The position numbers and the translations under genes were made by a program. Source: Chelydra serpentina (lineage: Eukaryota > Chordata > Testudines > Chelydridae). From it: DNA of 64,000 nt. The notes beneath the pieces are model-generated. The model was not told the origin of the DNA, ran no database searches, and worked only from the letters and a program-made list of their open reading frames with translations. The stretch lies in the NCBI GenBank assembly GCA_037349315.1, contig JBAIAC010000059.1:30970501-31034500 (forward strand). The letters are read 5' to 3'. Below, piece after piece: positions 32,742 through 43,857 of the stretch. Each line of letters starts with the position of its first letter. Position 1 is the first letter of the stretch.

Positions 32742-32926
32742 CAGCTTTAGTCACAAACATAGTTTTGATGAACCTACAGGGAATGCATTGGAATAATAAT
32801 TGGAAGGCTTGACCTGAGTGACATACTGAATTACAGTTATTAAAAATTATTAACATTATTTTATAAACTGAAGTGGAAGAGAACTATAATGAAAGCAAAG
32901 TCCTATTTTCCTTTAAAGAAGGGTAG

Positions 32927-33726
32927 TGTGATGGGGCGGGGGCCCCACCCCCTTGCATGAATGGGCTGCAGCAGGCCAGTAAGCCTGCGTAGAAGGGCAG
33001 CCAATGGGAGGAGGGCTTATTGGAAGCCAATCAGTGCCCAGATTGGAGACAGCCAATCAGGGCCAGGCTCAGCCCTATAAAAAGGCTGCTCAGCAGAGAA
33101 GCAAGGAATCTCTCCCAGGCCTTTGGAGGCGAAGGTCTGTCTCCTGCTCAGGAGACCAGTACCTCAGACAGCGCAGTGCTGGGCAGATGCAGGGGAGCAT
33201 AGGAGAGCTCCAGCCTGTTACCTGCCAGGCTGCGGGCCCTGACTGGAAGGGCCTAGAGGGTGCAAAGGGGTCAGCGGGGAAGTGACCCGGGGAGAGAAGG
33301 AGGGTAGGGAGGCTGCCGCTAGAGGGTCCCTGGGTTGGGACCCAGAGTAGTGGGCGGGCCTGGGTCCCCCCCCCCCCGCCCTTTCCCTTATTATGCACCT
33401 GGCTGTGAGAGGTGGCCCTAACAGACTGCACCAGACCCCTGACAGAAGGGGACTTTGGGGTGTGGTTGGCCACGGCGGCAGGGGCGAACCAGAGGACTGC
33501 TGTTAACACCCGCCCCCCGGAAGGGGGAGAGGGTGGACTAGGGGCCACTGCTGGAGGGCAGTGTCCTGAAGAGGACGCCGCGAGCCAGGAGCAATGCGGG
33601 TCCAGTCGCCGGCAAGGCTGTGGCAGACGGGACACCACCGGCGGAGGGCGCTCCAGGACTGCTGTGAGCTAATTCCCAGACTGACTGGCAGGGGGCACCG
33701 CGGTGGTGAGTTGTAACCTCGTCACA
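32927..33726 (+). mobile_element. GC-rich solo LTR with CCAAT and TATA boxes
   Basis: It starts TGTGATGGGG and ends CTCGTCACA, flanked by GGTAG (32922-32926 and 33727-33731). Three CCAAT motifs (33001, 33027, about 33053) precede a TATAAAAA box (33076-33083), a textbook U3 promoter layout. Very GC-rich, including a C run at about 33367-33378. It is a different family from the other LTRs here. No internal genes. Confidence 0.88.
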
Positions 33727-33731
33727 GGTAG

Positions 33732-34245
33732 TAATTGCCTTGGGAAATTACCCCATTTTTTTAACATTTGGATGGTAAAGCAGTTTATGGTGGGTGCTTT
33801 TTTTGCTCTCTGAGGGGGTGATAATTATTGGCAGTTGCTAGTGTTATGAGTATTTGTGTTTATGCTTATGAATATTTTGTACATATATTTTCTCATGATT
33901 TAATGATTATATTAATTATACTAAAGAAATGTAAGAAGGCATCAGTAAATCACTGCTGTATTGATTTTAAAAAAAGATCACTATGACAGGTGTGCTAATC
34001 ACACAGACTTTTTTTTTTTTCAAGAATCCATTGTATTAAACACAAACAGAAATGGATGCTGGCTGCAACATCATGCCAGAGTGTATATTTACAAAATCAA
34101 GGGTGTCAGAGAAGGTATGCTACAGATTCACAACGCACAGCTCATTTTCAATACACTCCATACATCAATTGAAGGGGGAAGCTAGTGCAGAAACACATAA
34201 ACCAACTTTGTGCTTCTCCTTTAACCAAAGGAATCCTAGGCTGTC
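33732..34245. other. No gene recognised
   Basis: AT-rich, no similarity recognised. Confidence 0.35.
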
Positions 34246-34253
34246 CTGTTAGA

Positions 34254-34355
34254 TAGGGTTGCCAGTTTTGGTTGGATGTATTCCTAGAGGTTTCATCACA
34301 TCATAATCTTTAATTCCTGGATACTCCAGGACAATCCTGGAGGTTGGCATTCCTA
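34254..34355. mobile_element. 102-bp hAT MITE with perfect 8-bp TSD
   Basis: The termini TAGGGTTGCCA and TTGGCATTCCTA are imperfect inverted repeats. Flanking 8-bp duplications CTGTTAGA lie at 34246-34253 and 34356-34363. Internal palindromic 'cctggatactccagg' text. Confidence 0.88.
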
Positions 34356-34869
34356 CTGTTAGAGCATCTCTCCAGCTGCTTTATGCCACCTAAAGCAGTG
34401 CCAAATAGCTGGAACCACAGCCCACAAAAGAGCCCCTAGTGCCTCCTTGGAAAACACATTCTTCTTGTTCTAGAAGTAATAAGATCATACCCTTAGGTTA
34501 TGTCTACACTATGACATTAGTCAGATTTTACAGAAATTGATTTTTGGGAACAGATATTATAAAGTTGAATGTGTGTGTCCACACTAAGCACATTAATTTG
34601 GCTGTGTGCATCCACAGTACCGTGGCAAGCATCGACATTCCAAGCAGTGCACTGTGGGTAGCTATCCCACAGTTCCCGCAGTCCCCGCTGCCCATTTGAA
34701 TTCTGGGTTGAGGTCCCAATGCCTGATGGGGCAAAAAATTTGTTGCGGGTGGTTATGGATAAATGTCATCAGTCAACCCTCACTCCCTCCCTCCATAAAA
34801 GCAATGGCAGACAATCATTTTGCCCCCTTTTCCCTGGATTGCAAGAGCAGATGCCATAGCGTGGCGAGC

Positions 34870-36142
34870 ATGGAGCCCGGTGAGATCATCGCAGCAGTTA
34901 TGGACATTGTAAACACCTCGTGCATTATCGTGCACTTTATGCATAACCTGAACTTGAAAAAGCAGGCGAGGAGGCTACGGCAGCGCAGTGATGACCGTGA
35001 TGAGGACATGGACACAGACCTCTCTCAAAGAACGGGTCCCCGCAAATTGGACATCCTGGTGGCAATGGGGCAGGCTCATGCCATGGAACGCCGATTCTGG
35101 GCCCGGGAAACAAGCACTGACTGGTGGGACCGCATAGTGCTGCAGGTCTGAGATGAATCCCAGTGGCTGCGAAACTTTCGCATGCGTAAGGGCACTTTCA
35201 TGGAACTTTGACTTGCTGTCCCCTGCACTGATGCGCCAGAACACCAGGATGAGAGCAGCCCTCACAGTTCAGAAGCGAATGGCGATAGCCCTCTGGAAGC
35301 TTGGAATGCCAGACAGCTACCGGTCAGTTGCAAATCAATTTGGAGTGGGAAAATCTACTGTAGGGGTTGCTGTGATACAAGTAGCCAATGCAATCATTAA
35401 GCTGCTGCTATCAAAGGTAGTGACCCTGGGAAATGTGCAGGTCATAGTAGATGGCTTCACTGCGATGGGATTCCCTAAATGTGGTGGGGCTATAGACGGA
35501 AAGCATATCCCTATCCTGGGACCAGACCACCAGGGCAGCCAGTACATTAACTGCAAGGGGTACTTTTCAATGGTGCTGCAAGCACTGATGGATCACAAGG
35601 GATGTTTCACCAACATCAACGTCGGATGGCCGGGAAAGGTTAATGATGCTCGCGTCTTCAGGAACTCTGGTCTGTTTAGACAGCTGGAGGAAGGTATTTA
35701 CTTCCCAGACCAGAAAAGAACTGTTGGGGATGTTGAAATGCCTATAGTGATCCTTGGGGACCCAGCCTACCCACTAATGCCCTGCCTCATGAAGTCATAC
35801 ACAGGCGCCCCGGACAGTAGTAAGGAGCTGTTCAACTAAAGACTGAGCAAGTGCAGAATGGTGGTAGAGTGTGCATTTGGACATTTGAAAGGTCGCTGCC
35901 ACAGCTTAATGACTCGTTCAGACCTCAGCGAAACCAATATACCCATTGTTATTGCTGTGTGCTCCACAATCTCTGAGAGTAAGTGGGAGACGTTTATGGC
36001 GGGGTGGGAGGTTGAGGCAAATCGCCTGGCTGCTGATTACGTGCAGCCAGACACCCGGGTGATTAGAAGAGCACAGCAGGATGCACTGCGCATCAGAGAA
36101 GCTTTGAAAACTAGTTTCATGACTGGCCAGGGTACCGAGTGA
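34870..36142 (+). pseudogene. Harbinger (HARBI-type) transposase pseudogene, copy 2
   Basis: It starts at ATG 34870 (MEPGEIIAAVMDIVNTS), is open to a TGA after WWDRIVLQV (35151), frameshifts near 35210, then runs open 35228-35839, stops (TAA for Tyr), and resumes to 36142. All three catalytic motifs survive: GGAIDGKHIPIL (first Asp), VNDARVFRNSGLF (second Asp), MVVECAFGHLKGR (Glu). It is better preserved than copy 1 but still carries several stops. Role of the family: DDE transposase. Confidence 0.88.
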
Positions 36143-36287
36143 CTGTTCTGTTTGTTTCTCCTTGATGAGAACCTGCCCCCTTCATTTACTCTAATTCCCT
36201 GTAAAACACCCGCCCTCCCCCCTTCGAGAGCACCTTGCTTTGAAAGGAAATAAAGGCACCATTGTTTAACAACCACGTATTCTTTAT

Positions 36288-36641
36288 TCAACATTTATTA
36301 AGATAGGGAGAGAACTGAGAAGGTAGCCCAGGTGGGGTGCGGGTGGAGGGGAGGAGGGAAGGAAAAGGCCGCTTCAAAACTTGTTGAATGCCAGCCTTCT
36401 GCTGCTTGGGCAATCCACCGGGGTGGAGTGGTTGGGTGCATGGAGCCTCTCCCCGCCCCCTCTCCCCCCGTGTTTTTGGGACTCTGGGCGAGGAGGCTAT
36501 GGGACTCGGGGAGAGGTGAGGGCGGTTACAGATGGGCTGCAGCAGTGGTCTGTCGTCCTGTTTCTGTTCCTGCAGAACCTCCACCAGACGCCGGAGCATG
36601 TCGGTTTGCTCTTGCAGTAGCCCCAGCATTGCCTCAGTCAC
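36288..36641 (-). pseudogene. Harbinger accessory ORF, C-terminal part, copy 2
   Basis: Open on the minus strand: MLGLLQEQTDMLRRLVEVLQ, then a Pro/Ser-rich tail with LPKQQKAGIQ shared with copy 1. Further N-terminal codons (an Arg/Glu/Asp-rich helix) lie upstream in the same orientation to about 36760. The Myb-like domain is absent here too. Confidence 0.6.
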
Positions 36642-37346
36642 CCTCTGATCTTCCTGCCACCATCTTTCATCTCGAGCGTCCCTCCTGTCCTCATGGTCGA
36701 CCCTCCTGTCCTCACGTTCACTGCCCGCTTTCTTGTATTCGGCTATTGTGTCCCTCCAGCTATTTCAGTGCGGGAGGACTGCATGAGCTCAGAACATTTC
36801 ATCGCGCGTGCGTTTTTTTCACCGCCTTGTCTGGGATAGCCTTTGGGACGGATATGCTAGGGGGAGTCTCGAAACAGTTGCAGCTGCGGGAGGGAAAAAA
36901 AGGGGGAGAATTTTTTTAAAAGATACATTTTACAGAACAATGCATATACTCTTTCGCGGTGAACACCACCATTCACAGTACCTAGCACATGTGCTTTCAG
37001 TACAAGGTCGCATTTTGCATCTTTATACTGAGTGCCTGGGGCTTTGGTGTACAGATCACACAAGCAGGGCCGGGCAACGGAATCCGGCTAGCAGGCAGCC
37101 ATGGTAAGCCATAGACTTTTGGCTTCTGAAACCTTAATTAACAGTAGCGCCCTACTTTCCCGTTCCAACCAAAGCCCGTTGAGTTGGCCAGTTAGTGCTG
37201 TGCTTTGCGGGTTAACGTGCAGCAGCAGAAACGAAACTAACCCCAGCCATCCAATTCTCTGGCATAATCGCTTTAGCCTTCCCCACACCGCGTGGCTGGC
37301 ATCAGGGAAGATCCCTGGTAGCCAAACGCAAACTGCTCAGCATGAA

Positions 37347-40006
37347 GGAATAACAGAGACTTGGTGGGATAACTCACATGATTGGAGTACTGTCATGGAG
37401 GGATATAAACTGTTCAGGAAGGATAGGCAGGGCAGAAAAGGTGGGGGAGTTGCGTTGTATGTAAGAGAGCAGTATGACTCCTCAGAGCTCCAGTATGAAA
37501 CTGCAAAAAAACCTGAGTCTCTGGATTAAATTGAGAAGTGTGAGCAACAAGGGTAATGTCGTGGTGGGAGTCTGCTACTGACCACCAGACCAGGCGGATG
37601 AGGTGGACGAGGCTTTTTTCCAGCAACTAACAGAAGTTACTAGATCACAGGCCCTGGTTCTCATGGGAGACTTTAATCACCCTGATATCTGCTGGGAGAG
37701 CAATACAGCGGTGCACAGACAATCCAGGAAGTTTTTGGAAAGTGTAGGGGACAATTTCCTGGTGCAAGTGCTGGAGGAACCAACTAGGGGAAAAGCTCTT
37801 CTTGACCTGCTGCTCACAAACAGGGAAGAAATAGTAGAGGAAGCAATAGTGGATGGGAACCTGGGAGGCAGTGACCATGAGATGGTCGAGTTCAGGATCC
37901 TGACACAAGGAAGAAAGGAGAGCAGTAGAATACAGAGCCTGGACTTCAGAAAAGCAGACTTTGACTCCCTCAGGGAACTGATGGGCAAGGTCCCCTGGGA
38001 GAATAACCTGAGGGGGAAAGGAGTCGAGGAAAGCTGGCTGTATTTTAAAGAAACCTTATTGAGGTTGCAGGAACAAACCATCCCGATGTGTAGAAAGAAA
38101 AGTAAATCTGGCAGGCGACCAGCTTGGCTTAACAGTGAAATCCTTGCTCGTCTTAAACACAAAAAAGCAGCTTACAAGAAGTGGAAGATTGGACAAATGA
38201 CCAGGGAGGAGTATAGAAATATTGTTCAGGCATGCAGGAGTGAAATTAGGAAGGCCAAATCACACTTGGAGTTGCAGCTAGCCGAGATGTTAGGAGTAAC
38301 AAGAAGGGTTTCTTCAGGAATGTTAGCAACAAGTCAAGGAAAGTGTGGGCCCCTTGCTGAATGAGTGAGGGAACCTAGTGACAGAGGATGTGGAGAAAGC
38401 TAGTGTACTCACTGCTTTTTTTGCCTCTGTCTTCACAGACAAGGGCAGCTCCCAGATGGCTGCACTCCGCAGCAAGGTATGGGGAGGAGGTGCCCAGCCC
38501 TCTGTGGAGAAAGAAGTAGTTTGGGACTATTTAGAAAAGCTGGATGAACACAAGTCCATGGGGCCAGATGCACTGCATCCAAGGGTGCTAAAGGAGTTGG
38601 CCGATGTGATTGCAGAGCCATTGGCCATTATCTTTGACAAATCATGGCAATCGGGGGAGGTCCCGGATGACTGGAAAAAAGCTAATGTAGTGCCCATCTT
38701 TAAAAAAGGGAAGAAGGAAGATCCGGGGAACTACAGGCCAGTCAGTCTCACCTCAATCCCTGGAAAAATCATGGAACAGGTCCTCAAGGAATCAATTTTG
38801 AACCACTTAAAGGAAGGGAAAGTGATCAGGAACAGTCAGCATGGATTCACCAAGGGCAAGTCATGCCTGACTAACCTAATTGCCTTCTATGATGAGATAA
38901 CTGGCTCTGTGGATGAGGGGAAAGCAGTGGATGTGCTATTTCTTGACTTTAGCAAAGCTTTTGATACAGTCTCGCACAGCGTTCTTGCCAGCAAGTTAAA
39001 GAAGTATGGGCTGGATGAATGGACGGTACGGTGGATAGAAAACTGGCTGGATGGTCGTGCTCAACGGGTAGTGATCAATGGCTCCATGTCTAGTTGGCAG
39101 CCGGTATCAAGTGGAGTGCCCCAAGGGTCGGTGCTGGGGCCGGTTTTGTTCAATATCTTCATCAACGACCTGGAGGATGGTGTGGACTGCACCCTTAGCA
39201 AGTTTGCAGATGACACTAAACTGGGAGGAGTGGTTGATACGCTGGAGGGTAGGGATAGGATACAGAGGGACCTAGACAAATTAGAGGATTGGGCCAAAAG
39301 AAATCTGATGAGGTTCAACAAGGACAAGTGCAGAGTCCTGCACTTAGGACGGAAGAATCCCATGCACTGCTACAGACTAGGGACCGAATGGCTGGGCAGC
39401 AGTTCTGCAGAAAAGGACCTAGGGGTTACAGTGGACAAAAAGCTGAATATGAGTCAACAGTGTGCCCTTGTTGCCAAGAAGGCTAATGGCATTTTGGGCT
39501 GTATAAGTAGGGGCATTTCCAGCAGATCGAGGGACGTGATTATTCCCCTCTATTCGGCACTGGTGAGGCCTCATTTGGAGTACTGTGTCCAGTTTTGGGC
39601 CCCACACTACAAGAAGGATGTGGATAAATTGGAAAGAGTCCAACGGAGGGCAACAAAAATGATTAGGGGGCTGGAGCACATGACTTATGAGGAGAGGCTG
39701 AGGGAACTGAGATTGTTTAACCTGCAGAAGAGAAGAGTGAGGGGGGATTTGATAGCTGCTTTCAACTACCTAAAAGGGGGTTCCAAAGAGGATGGATCTA
39801 GACTGTTGTCAGTGGTAGAAGATGAGAGAACAAGGAGTAATGGTCTCAAGTTGCAGAGGGGGAGGTTTAGGTTGGATATTAGGAAAAACTTTTTCACTAG
39901 TAGGGTGGTGAAGCACTGGAATGGGTTACCTAGGGAGGTGGTGGAATCTCCTTCCTTAGAGGTTTTTAAGGTCAGGCTTGACAAAGCCCTGGCTGGGATG
40001 ATCTAG
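37347..40006 (+). pseudogene. CR1 ORF2 (endonuclease-RT), two frames
   Basis: The first part has ITETWWDNSHDWSTVMEGYK and GGGVALYVRE of the APE-type endonuclease, with a stop near 37530. A 254-codon block (37603-38364) carries [15 protein letters not shown] (endonuclease) and [21 protein letters not shown] small deletion near 38283 shifts frame. Then 542 codons (38378-40006) are uninterrupted: [83 protein letters not shown] (active site), then the CR1 C-terminal region ending KALAGMI. The RT part looks potentially foldable, but the element lacks ORF1 and a full endonuclease. Confidence 0.92.
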
Positions 40007-40091
40007 TTGGGGTTGGTCCTGCTTTGAGCAGGGGGTTGGACTAGATGATCTCCTGAGGTCCCTTCCAACCCTGAGATTCTATGATTCTATG
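37347..40091 (+). mobile_element. CR1 LINE, 2.7 kb, nearly intact 3' half
   Basis: 5'-truncated inside the endonuclease domain and complete at the 3' end (ends 'gattctatgattctatg'). It is the longest plus-strand CR1 in the window. Its 3' UTR 'ggactagatgatctcctgag' is the source type of the turtle SINE tail. Confidence 0.95.
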
Positions 40092-40349
40092 AAATATCTA
40101 TGAACATTTTTGGAATATGTAACCGGTCCTGGTTATTGCTCATGAATCCATTGTTGCAGTGTGAACTTTTCCTGAACTTTTTGTTCTGTAGTTCTAGACA
40201 ATATTTAAATATTACAAGTTATTTCCATTCTCTTACATCTCACATTGAAAAATCAATTTAAAAGTATCTTATTATAGGCACAGGGGAGCCAAACCATCAT
40301 TTAAATAATTTAACTGGCCATTTTATGCACATAAGTCTTCTATTCAGGA

Positions 40350-40475
40350 AAGCATCTCTCTTCAAGTTAGCACTTAAATATATGTTTAACTTTAAGAATG
40401 TGCTTAAGCCCCATTGAAGTCAAAGGGACACATTCTTAAACTTTGACATGTGCTTAAGGGCTTTCTGAAGCAGGG
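40350..40475. repeat. Self-complementary 'cttaa' repeat
   Basis: Contains 'tatgtttaactttaagaatg', 'tgcttaagccccattgaag' and 'ctttgacatgtgcttaaggg', forming an imperfect hairpin. Similar copies lie at 43735-43815 and 54285-54395. Probably an old MITE-like repeat. Confidence 0.45.
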
Positions 40476-40555
40476 ACTGTGTGTGCAGAGCAGCCATTGA
40501 AGAATTTGGTTGTCCTATTATGGCACCTTTTTGTGAAAACTGGGCCCTCAATTTT

Positions 40556-41465
40556 GTCTCTATTGCTCTCCCCTGTGCTTCCTTCACATCCTTATTCCTC
40601 AAGCTGTAGATGAGGGGGTTCAGCATGATGATTACCACCATGTAGAACACGGAGGCCATTTTGTCTGTGTCCAGTAAGTAGCTGGAAGAGGGTCAGAAAT
40701 ACATGAAGAGAATTGTCCCATGGAACATGGAGATGGCTGTCAGGTGGGAGGTGCAGATGGAGAAGGCTTAGCGCCTGCCCTCGGTGGAGCGGATCTGCAG
40801 CACAGTCACAATAATTAAGATGTATGAGATGATGATGGTCACAATGCTGATCACCTCAGTCAGACTGCCAAAGATGAAAACAAGTAGCTGATAGGTGCCA
40901 GAAGAGGAGAACTTTAGAAGTGGGTTGGTATCACAGAAAAAATGATTCAGAATATTGGAGTCACAATAGGATAATCTTAGCAAACCGCTAGTGTGTATCA
41001 CAGAGTTCAGGGAGCCCCATAAATATGAACCAGCCACCAGCTGTAGGTAGTGCTTTGGCAACATGATGACCTTATACAGCAGCAGGTTACAGATGGCTAC
41101 GTAACAGTCATACACCATTACTGCCAGCAGAAGGCACTCAGAGATGACAAACAATATGAAGCTAAAATATTGGATGATGCAACCTCTATAGGAAATACCT
41201 CTGTGCTAAGAAGATCATCAGCATCTTGGGAGTGATGACCGTGGAGTAACAGACATCCACGAGAGACAAATTCTTGAGAAAGAAGTACATGGAGGTGTGA
41301 AGTCGGGTGTCCGATCCTGATTAAAACCACCATCCCCAGATTCCACACTAGAGTGATAACATAGATGACTAGGAACACCACGAAGAAGGGGACCTGCATC
41401 TCCGGAAGATCTGTCAGTCCTGTCAGAATGAACTCCGTCACTGCTGTACAATTTCCTCCAGTCAT
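40556..41465 (-). pseudogene. Olfactory receptor pseudogene (OR5/OR8-like)
   Basis: It starts at 41465 with [20 protein letters not shown] (N-glycosylation site lost: NCTAV), then [20 protein letters not shown] (Trp for the conserved Gly of GN). A frameshift in LHTP disrupts TM2. A second open block (41154-40768) carries [20 protein letters not shown] (DRY Arg lost), YCDSNILNHFFCDTNPLLKF and IRSTEGRR, then a stop where HKAFSTC should follow. The end has [20 protein letters not shown]. Orientation is opposite to the OR at 31814 but the same as the one at 48391. Clearly non-functional. Confidence 0.92.
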
Positions 41466-41469
41466 TCAT

Positions 41470-41979
41470 TCAACTTTTGTGTGCTGGCTGTGGGATCAAC
41501 CATAAAGGAAGACATTAGTTCCTTGAAAGGTGTATGCTAATATAAGGAACTGTGATTATATGTGTAGAGACCACTGAGTCATGGAATGAAACCTGGAACA
41601 TTTGACTGGAAAACCAGAACTCCCTCACTTCTTCTGAAGGAAAAAAAAATCCTTTATCTGTCAGAAAGTGCATTACCCTGCCATTTAATCCAATTTATAC
41701 ATTTAGACCCTGATTCAACTGACGATTTAATTTCACTCTTCAGTGTAGTCTCTCAGACTCAATGGAATGCCTCAGATTAATAAAATTAAGGAATATGTGC
41801 AAATTTGAGGGACTGGAGCCTTAGAGGTAGGATCAGTGAATCTCCATTATACCTGGAACAATAACATGGATAGGAGGAACACACAGTTTGCATCACACTC
41901 ATTCTCTTGTTATTAGGTGACAGATTCCCCCACCGAAATACGCCTCCATGTTTTTAAATTATCAGCTACCAGGTATGTT
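41470..41979. other. No gene recognised
   Basis: Upstream flank of the OR pseudogene; no promoter or exon recognised. Confidence 0.35.
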
Positions 41980-42061
41980 AGGGTTTGTCCTGCTTTGAAC
42001 AGGGGGTTGGACTAGATGACATCCTGAGATTTCTTCCAACCCTAATCTTCTATGATTCTAT
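41980..42061 (+). repeat. CR1/SINE 3' tail fragment
   Basis: 'gtcctgctttgaacaggggg', 'ttggactagatgacatcctg', ending 'cttctatgattctatgg'. Confidence 0.75.
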
Positions 42062-43028
42062 GGCATTCACAGTATGCACCTACATTCATTGAGGAAATGT
42101 TTCAAAACTTGAGCTTCCAAATTAACCCCTTCTGGACACTACAGCCATGCTGCCTTCTGACTAAATCCTGTAGCTTCTTGATCTTTGGCCATAGAAAAAT
42201 TAACACCCATATATTTCTTACAATGAGACTAAAAGCGTGTACCCAGGGGTGGCTATTTCTGAGAAAATAAACAACAGTGAACATATTGTTAGAAACATAT
42301 ATTTATAATTATAAGAAAAAATATTCTCTGAATAGATGTACCTTTTAACCTGTCTTTATATAAATAATAATAATAATTAATAATCAATAATATAATATTC
42401 TATTATGATTAGTGGGTTGAGATCAAACTCCCTCTAAATCTGTTTCATCATATGTCAATATCCTCAATGCAGCTTTTTCTTTACCATGTGTCACAATAGT
42501 GATTGTCAGATCATATAATCGTTAATTGTATTTAGCTCATGTCGCACATTCCAATTTGTGAAATTATGAGGTTGGCTTCATTCATAACACCCTGTCAATG
42601 TAAAGGGTTATATAGAGAGAACTTCTAGTCTGATCAGGAGATATGTATGCGTTGTATGTTTTCTGTGGCCAAAGATCAAGAAGATATGTGTGTGTGTGTG
42701 TATGGATACATATTCATAGGCATACACATACCGTATATACACACATGTATCATTTATTTCTTTACCCACTCTTTGGTTTTAGCCAAATAGCATCTCAGTC
42801 AGTCAGTATTCAGATAAATATTACAAATAAGCCTAAAATTCTTATTCAACTTCAAAGGCAGCTTGCTTAATGTGCAGAACCTCAGAAGTTACCAAGAAAG
42901 GACTTGACTTCTTTCATCAAATGCATCCAAGCAAATAATGATAGGTCATTTCGGGCTTGATCCTGCATGGATCTGAGAATTCTTGCTTCAGTCTAGCAGA
43001 ACATTTAAGCAGCTGCATACTTTTTCAA
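42062..43028. other. No gene; AT-rich with microsatellites and a 25-bp inverted repeat
   Basis: Contains a TAA-rich run at about 42361-42410 and (TG)n at 42686-42702. A 25-bp inverted repeat pair (42173-42197 and 42658-42682, one mismatch) brackets the centre. Confidence 0.5.
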
Positions 43029-43730
43029 AGAATCATAGAAATTTAGGGCTTGAAGTCGTCATCTAGTCCATCCCCCATGCTGAGGCAGGATCAAATAAAC
43101 CCGGACTATCCTTGACAGAAGCTTGTCTTATCAGTTCTTAAAAAAAAATTCCAGTGACAGGCATCCCTTGGTAACCTATTCCAATGCTTAATTATCCTTA
43201 TAGTTAGAAAGTTTTTTCCAATTTAAATCTCCGTTGCTGCAGATTAAGCTCATTACTTCTCCTACCTTCAGAGGACATGGAGAACTCTATCCCCTTTACA
43301 ATAGCCCTTAACATAGAATCATAGAATATCAGGGTTGGAAGGGACCTTAGGAAGTCATCTAGTCCAACGCCCTGCTCAAAGCAGGACCAATCCCCAATTT
43401 TTGCCCCATATCCCCAAATGACCCCCTCAAGGATTGAACTCACAACCCTGGGTTTAGCAGGCTAATGCTCAAACCACTGAGCTATCCCTCCCCCCCAGGG
43501 ACATAGTTGAACATAGTTGAACATGGAACTTCAACATAGTTGAAGACACACCAGATCTCCTTCAGTCTTCTTTTCTCAAAACTAAACATACTCATTTTTT
43601 TAACCTTTCCTCGGAGATCAGCTTTTCTAAATCTTTTCTAAAGCATTTTTATTGCTCTGTTCTGGACTCTCTCCAATTTTTCTCCATCTTTCCTAAAGTG
43701 GAGCACCCAGAATTTTGGAAGCACATTGAT
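43029..43730 (-). repeat. Old CR1-like LINE fragment, split by SINE
   Basis: Reverse complement of an old CR1/L3-like 3' end: 'aatcatagaaatttagggct', 'aacctattccaatgcttaat', and beyond the SINE 'tctgttctggactctctcc'. It is interrupted at 43312-43497 by a turtle SINE. Confidence 0.7.
43312..43497 (-). repeat. Turtle Pol III SINE
   Basis: Full-length minus-strand copy: tail complement 'catagaatcatagaatatc', B-box complement 'ggattgaac' and A-box complement 'ccactgagctatccctc'. Confidence 0.87.
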
Positions 43731-43734
43731 TTCT

Positions 43735-43815
43735 TATTCATGCTTAAAGTTGCTTAAAGTTAAATATGTGCTTATATGTTTCTTTGGATTGGGGCTAGAG
43801 TGCTCAGTACCTTGC
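43735..43815. repeat. Copy of the 'cttaa' hairpin repeat
   Basis: 'catgcttaaagttgcttaa', 'agttaaatatgtgcttatat', then 'ggattggggctagag'. Compare 40350-40475 and 54285-54395. Confidence 0.35.
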
Positions 43816-43857
43816 TGGTTTAAGCCTTTATTCTGGGTGAGCTGAGAAGTTGGGAAA

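Larger units (their letters stand above)
34493..37346 (+). mobile_element. PIF/Harbinger transposon, copy 2, cut off by CR1
   Basis: The left end is 'taggttatgtctacactatg'. It is collinear with copy 1 through the transposase, the convergent second ORF, and 'caggcagccatggtaagcc'. It ends at 37346, where a CR1 begins. The text that follows in copy 1 ('cagcaccaccttagttcc') does not reappear after the CR1, so the right terminus is lost. Confidence 0.78.

Noticed and set aside
33090..33638. 182-codon minus-strand frame in GC-rich DNA
   Set aside because: It lies wholly within a solo LTR, is Pro/Ser-rich without motifs, and is expected by chance in GC-rich sequence.
39061..39363. Antisense open frames such as the 100-codon frame opposite CR1 RT
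   Set aside because: They recur in every CR1 copy as the complement of the RT frame; shadows of real coding sequence.
37603..40006. Host gene with reverse transcriptase domain
   Set aside because: Motifs, 3' UTR and tail are those of CR1; the same sequence recurs at 25925, 54976 and 61573.
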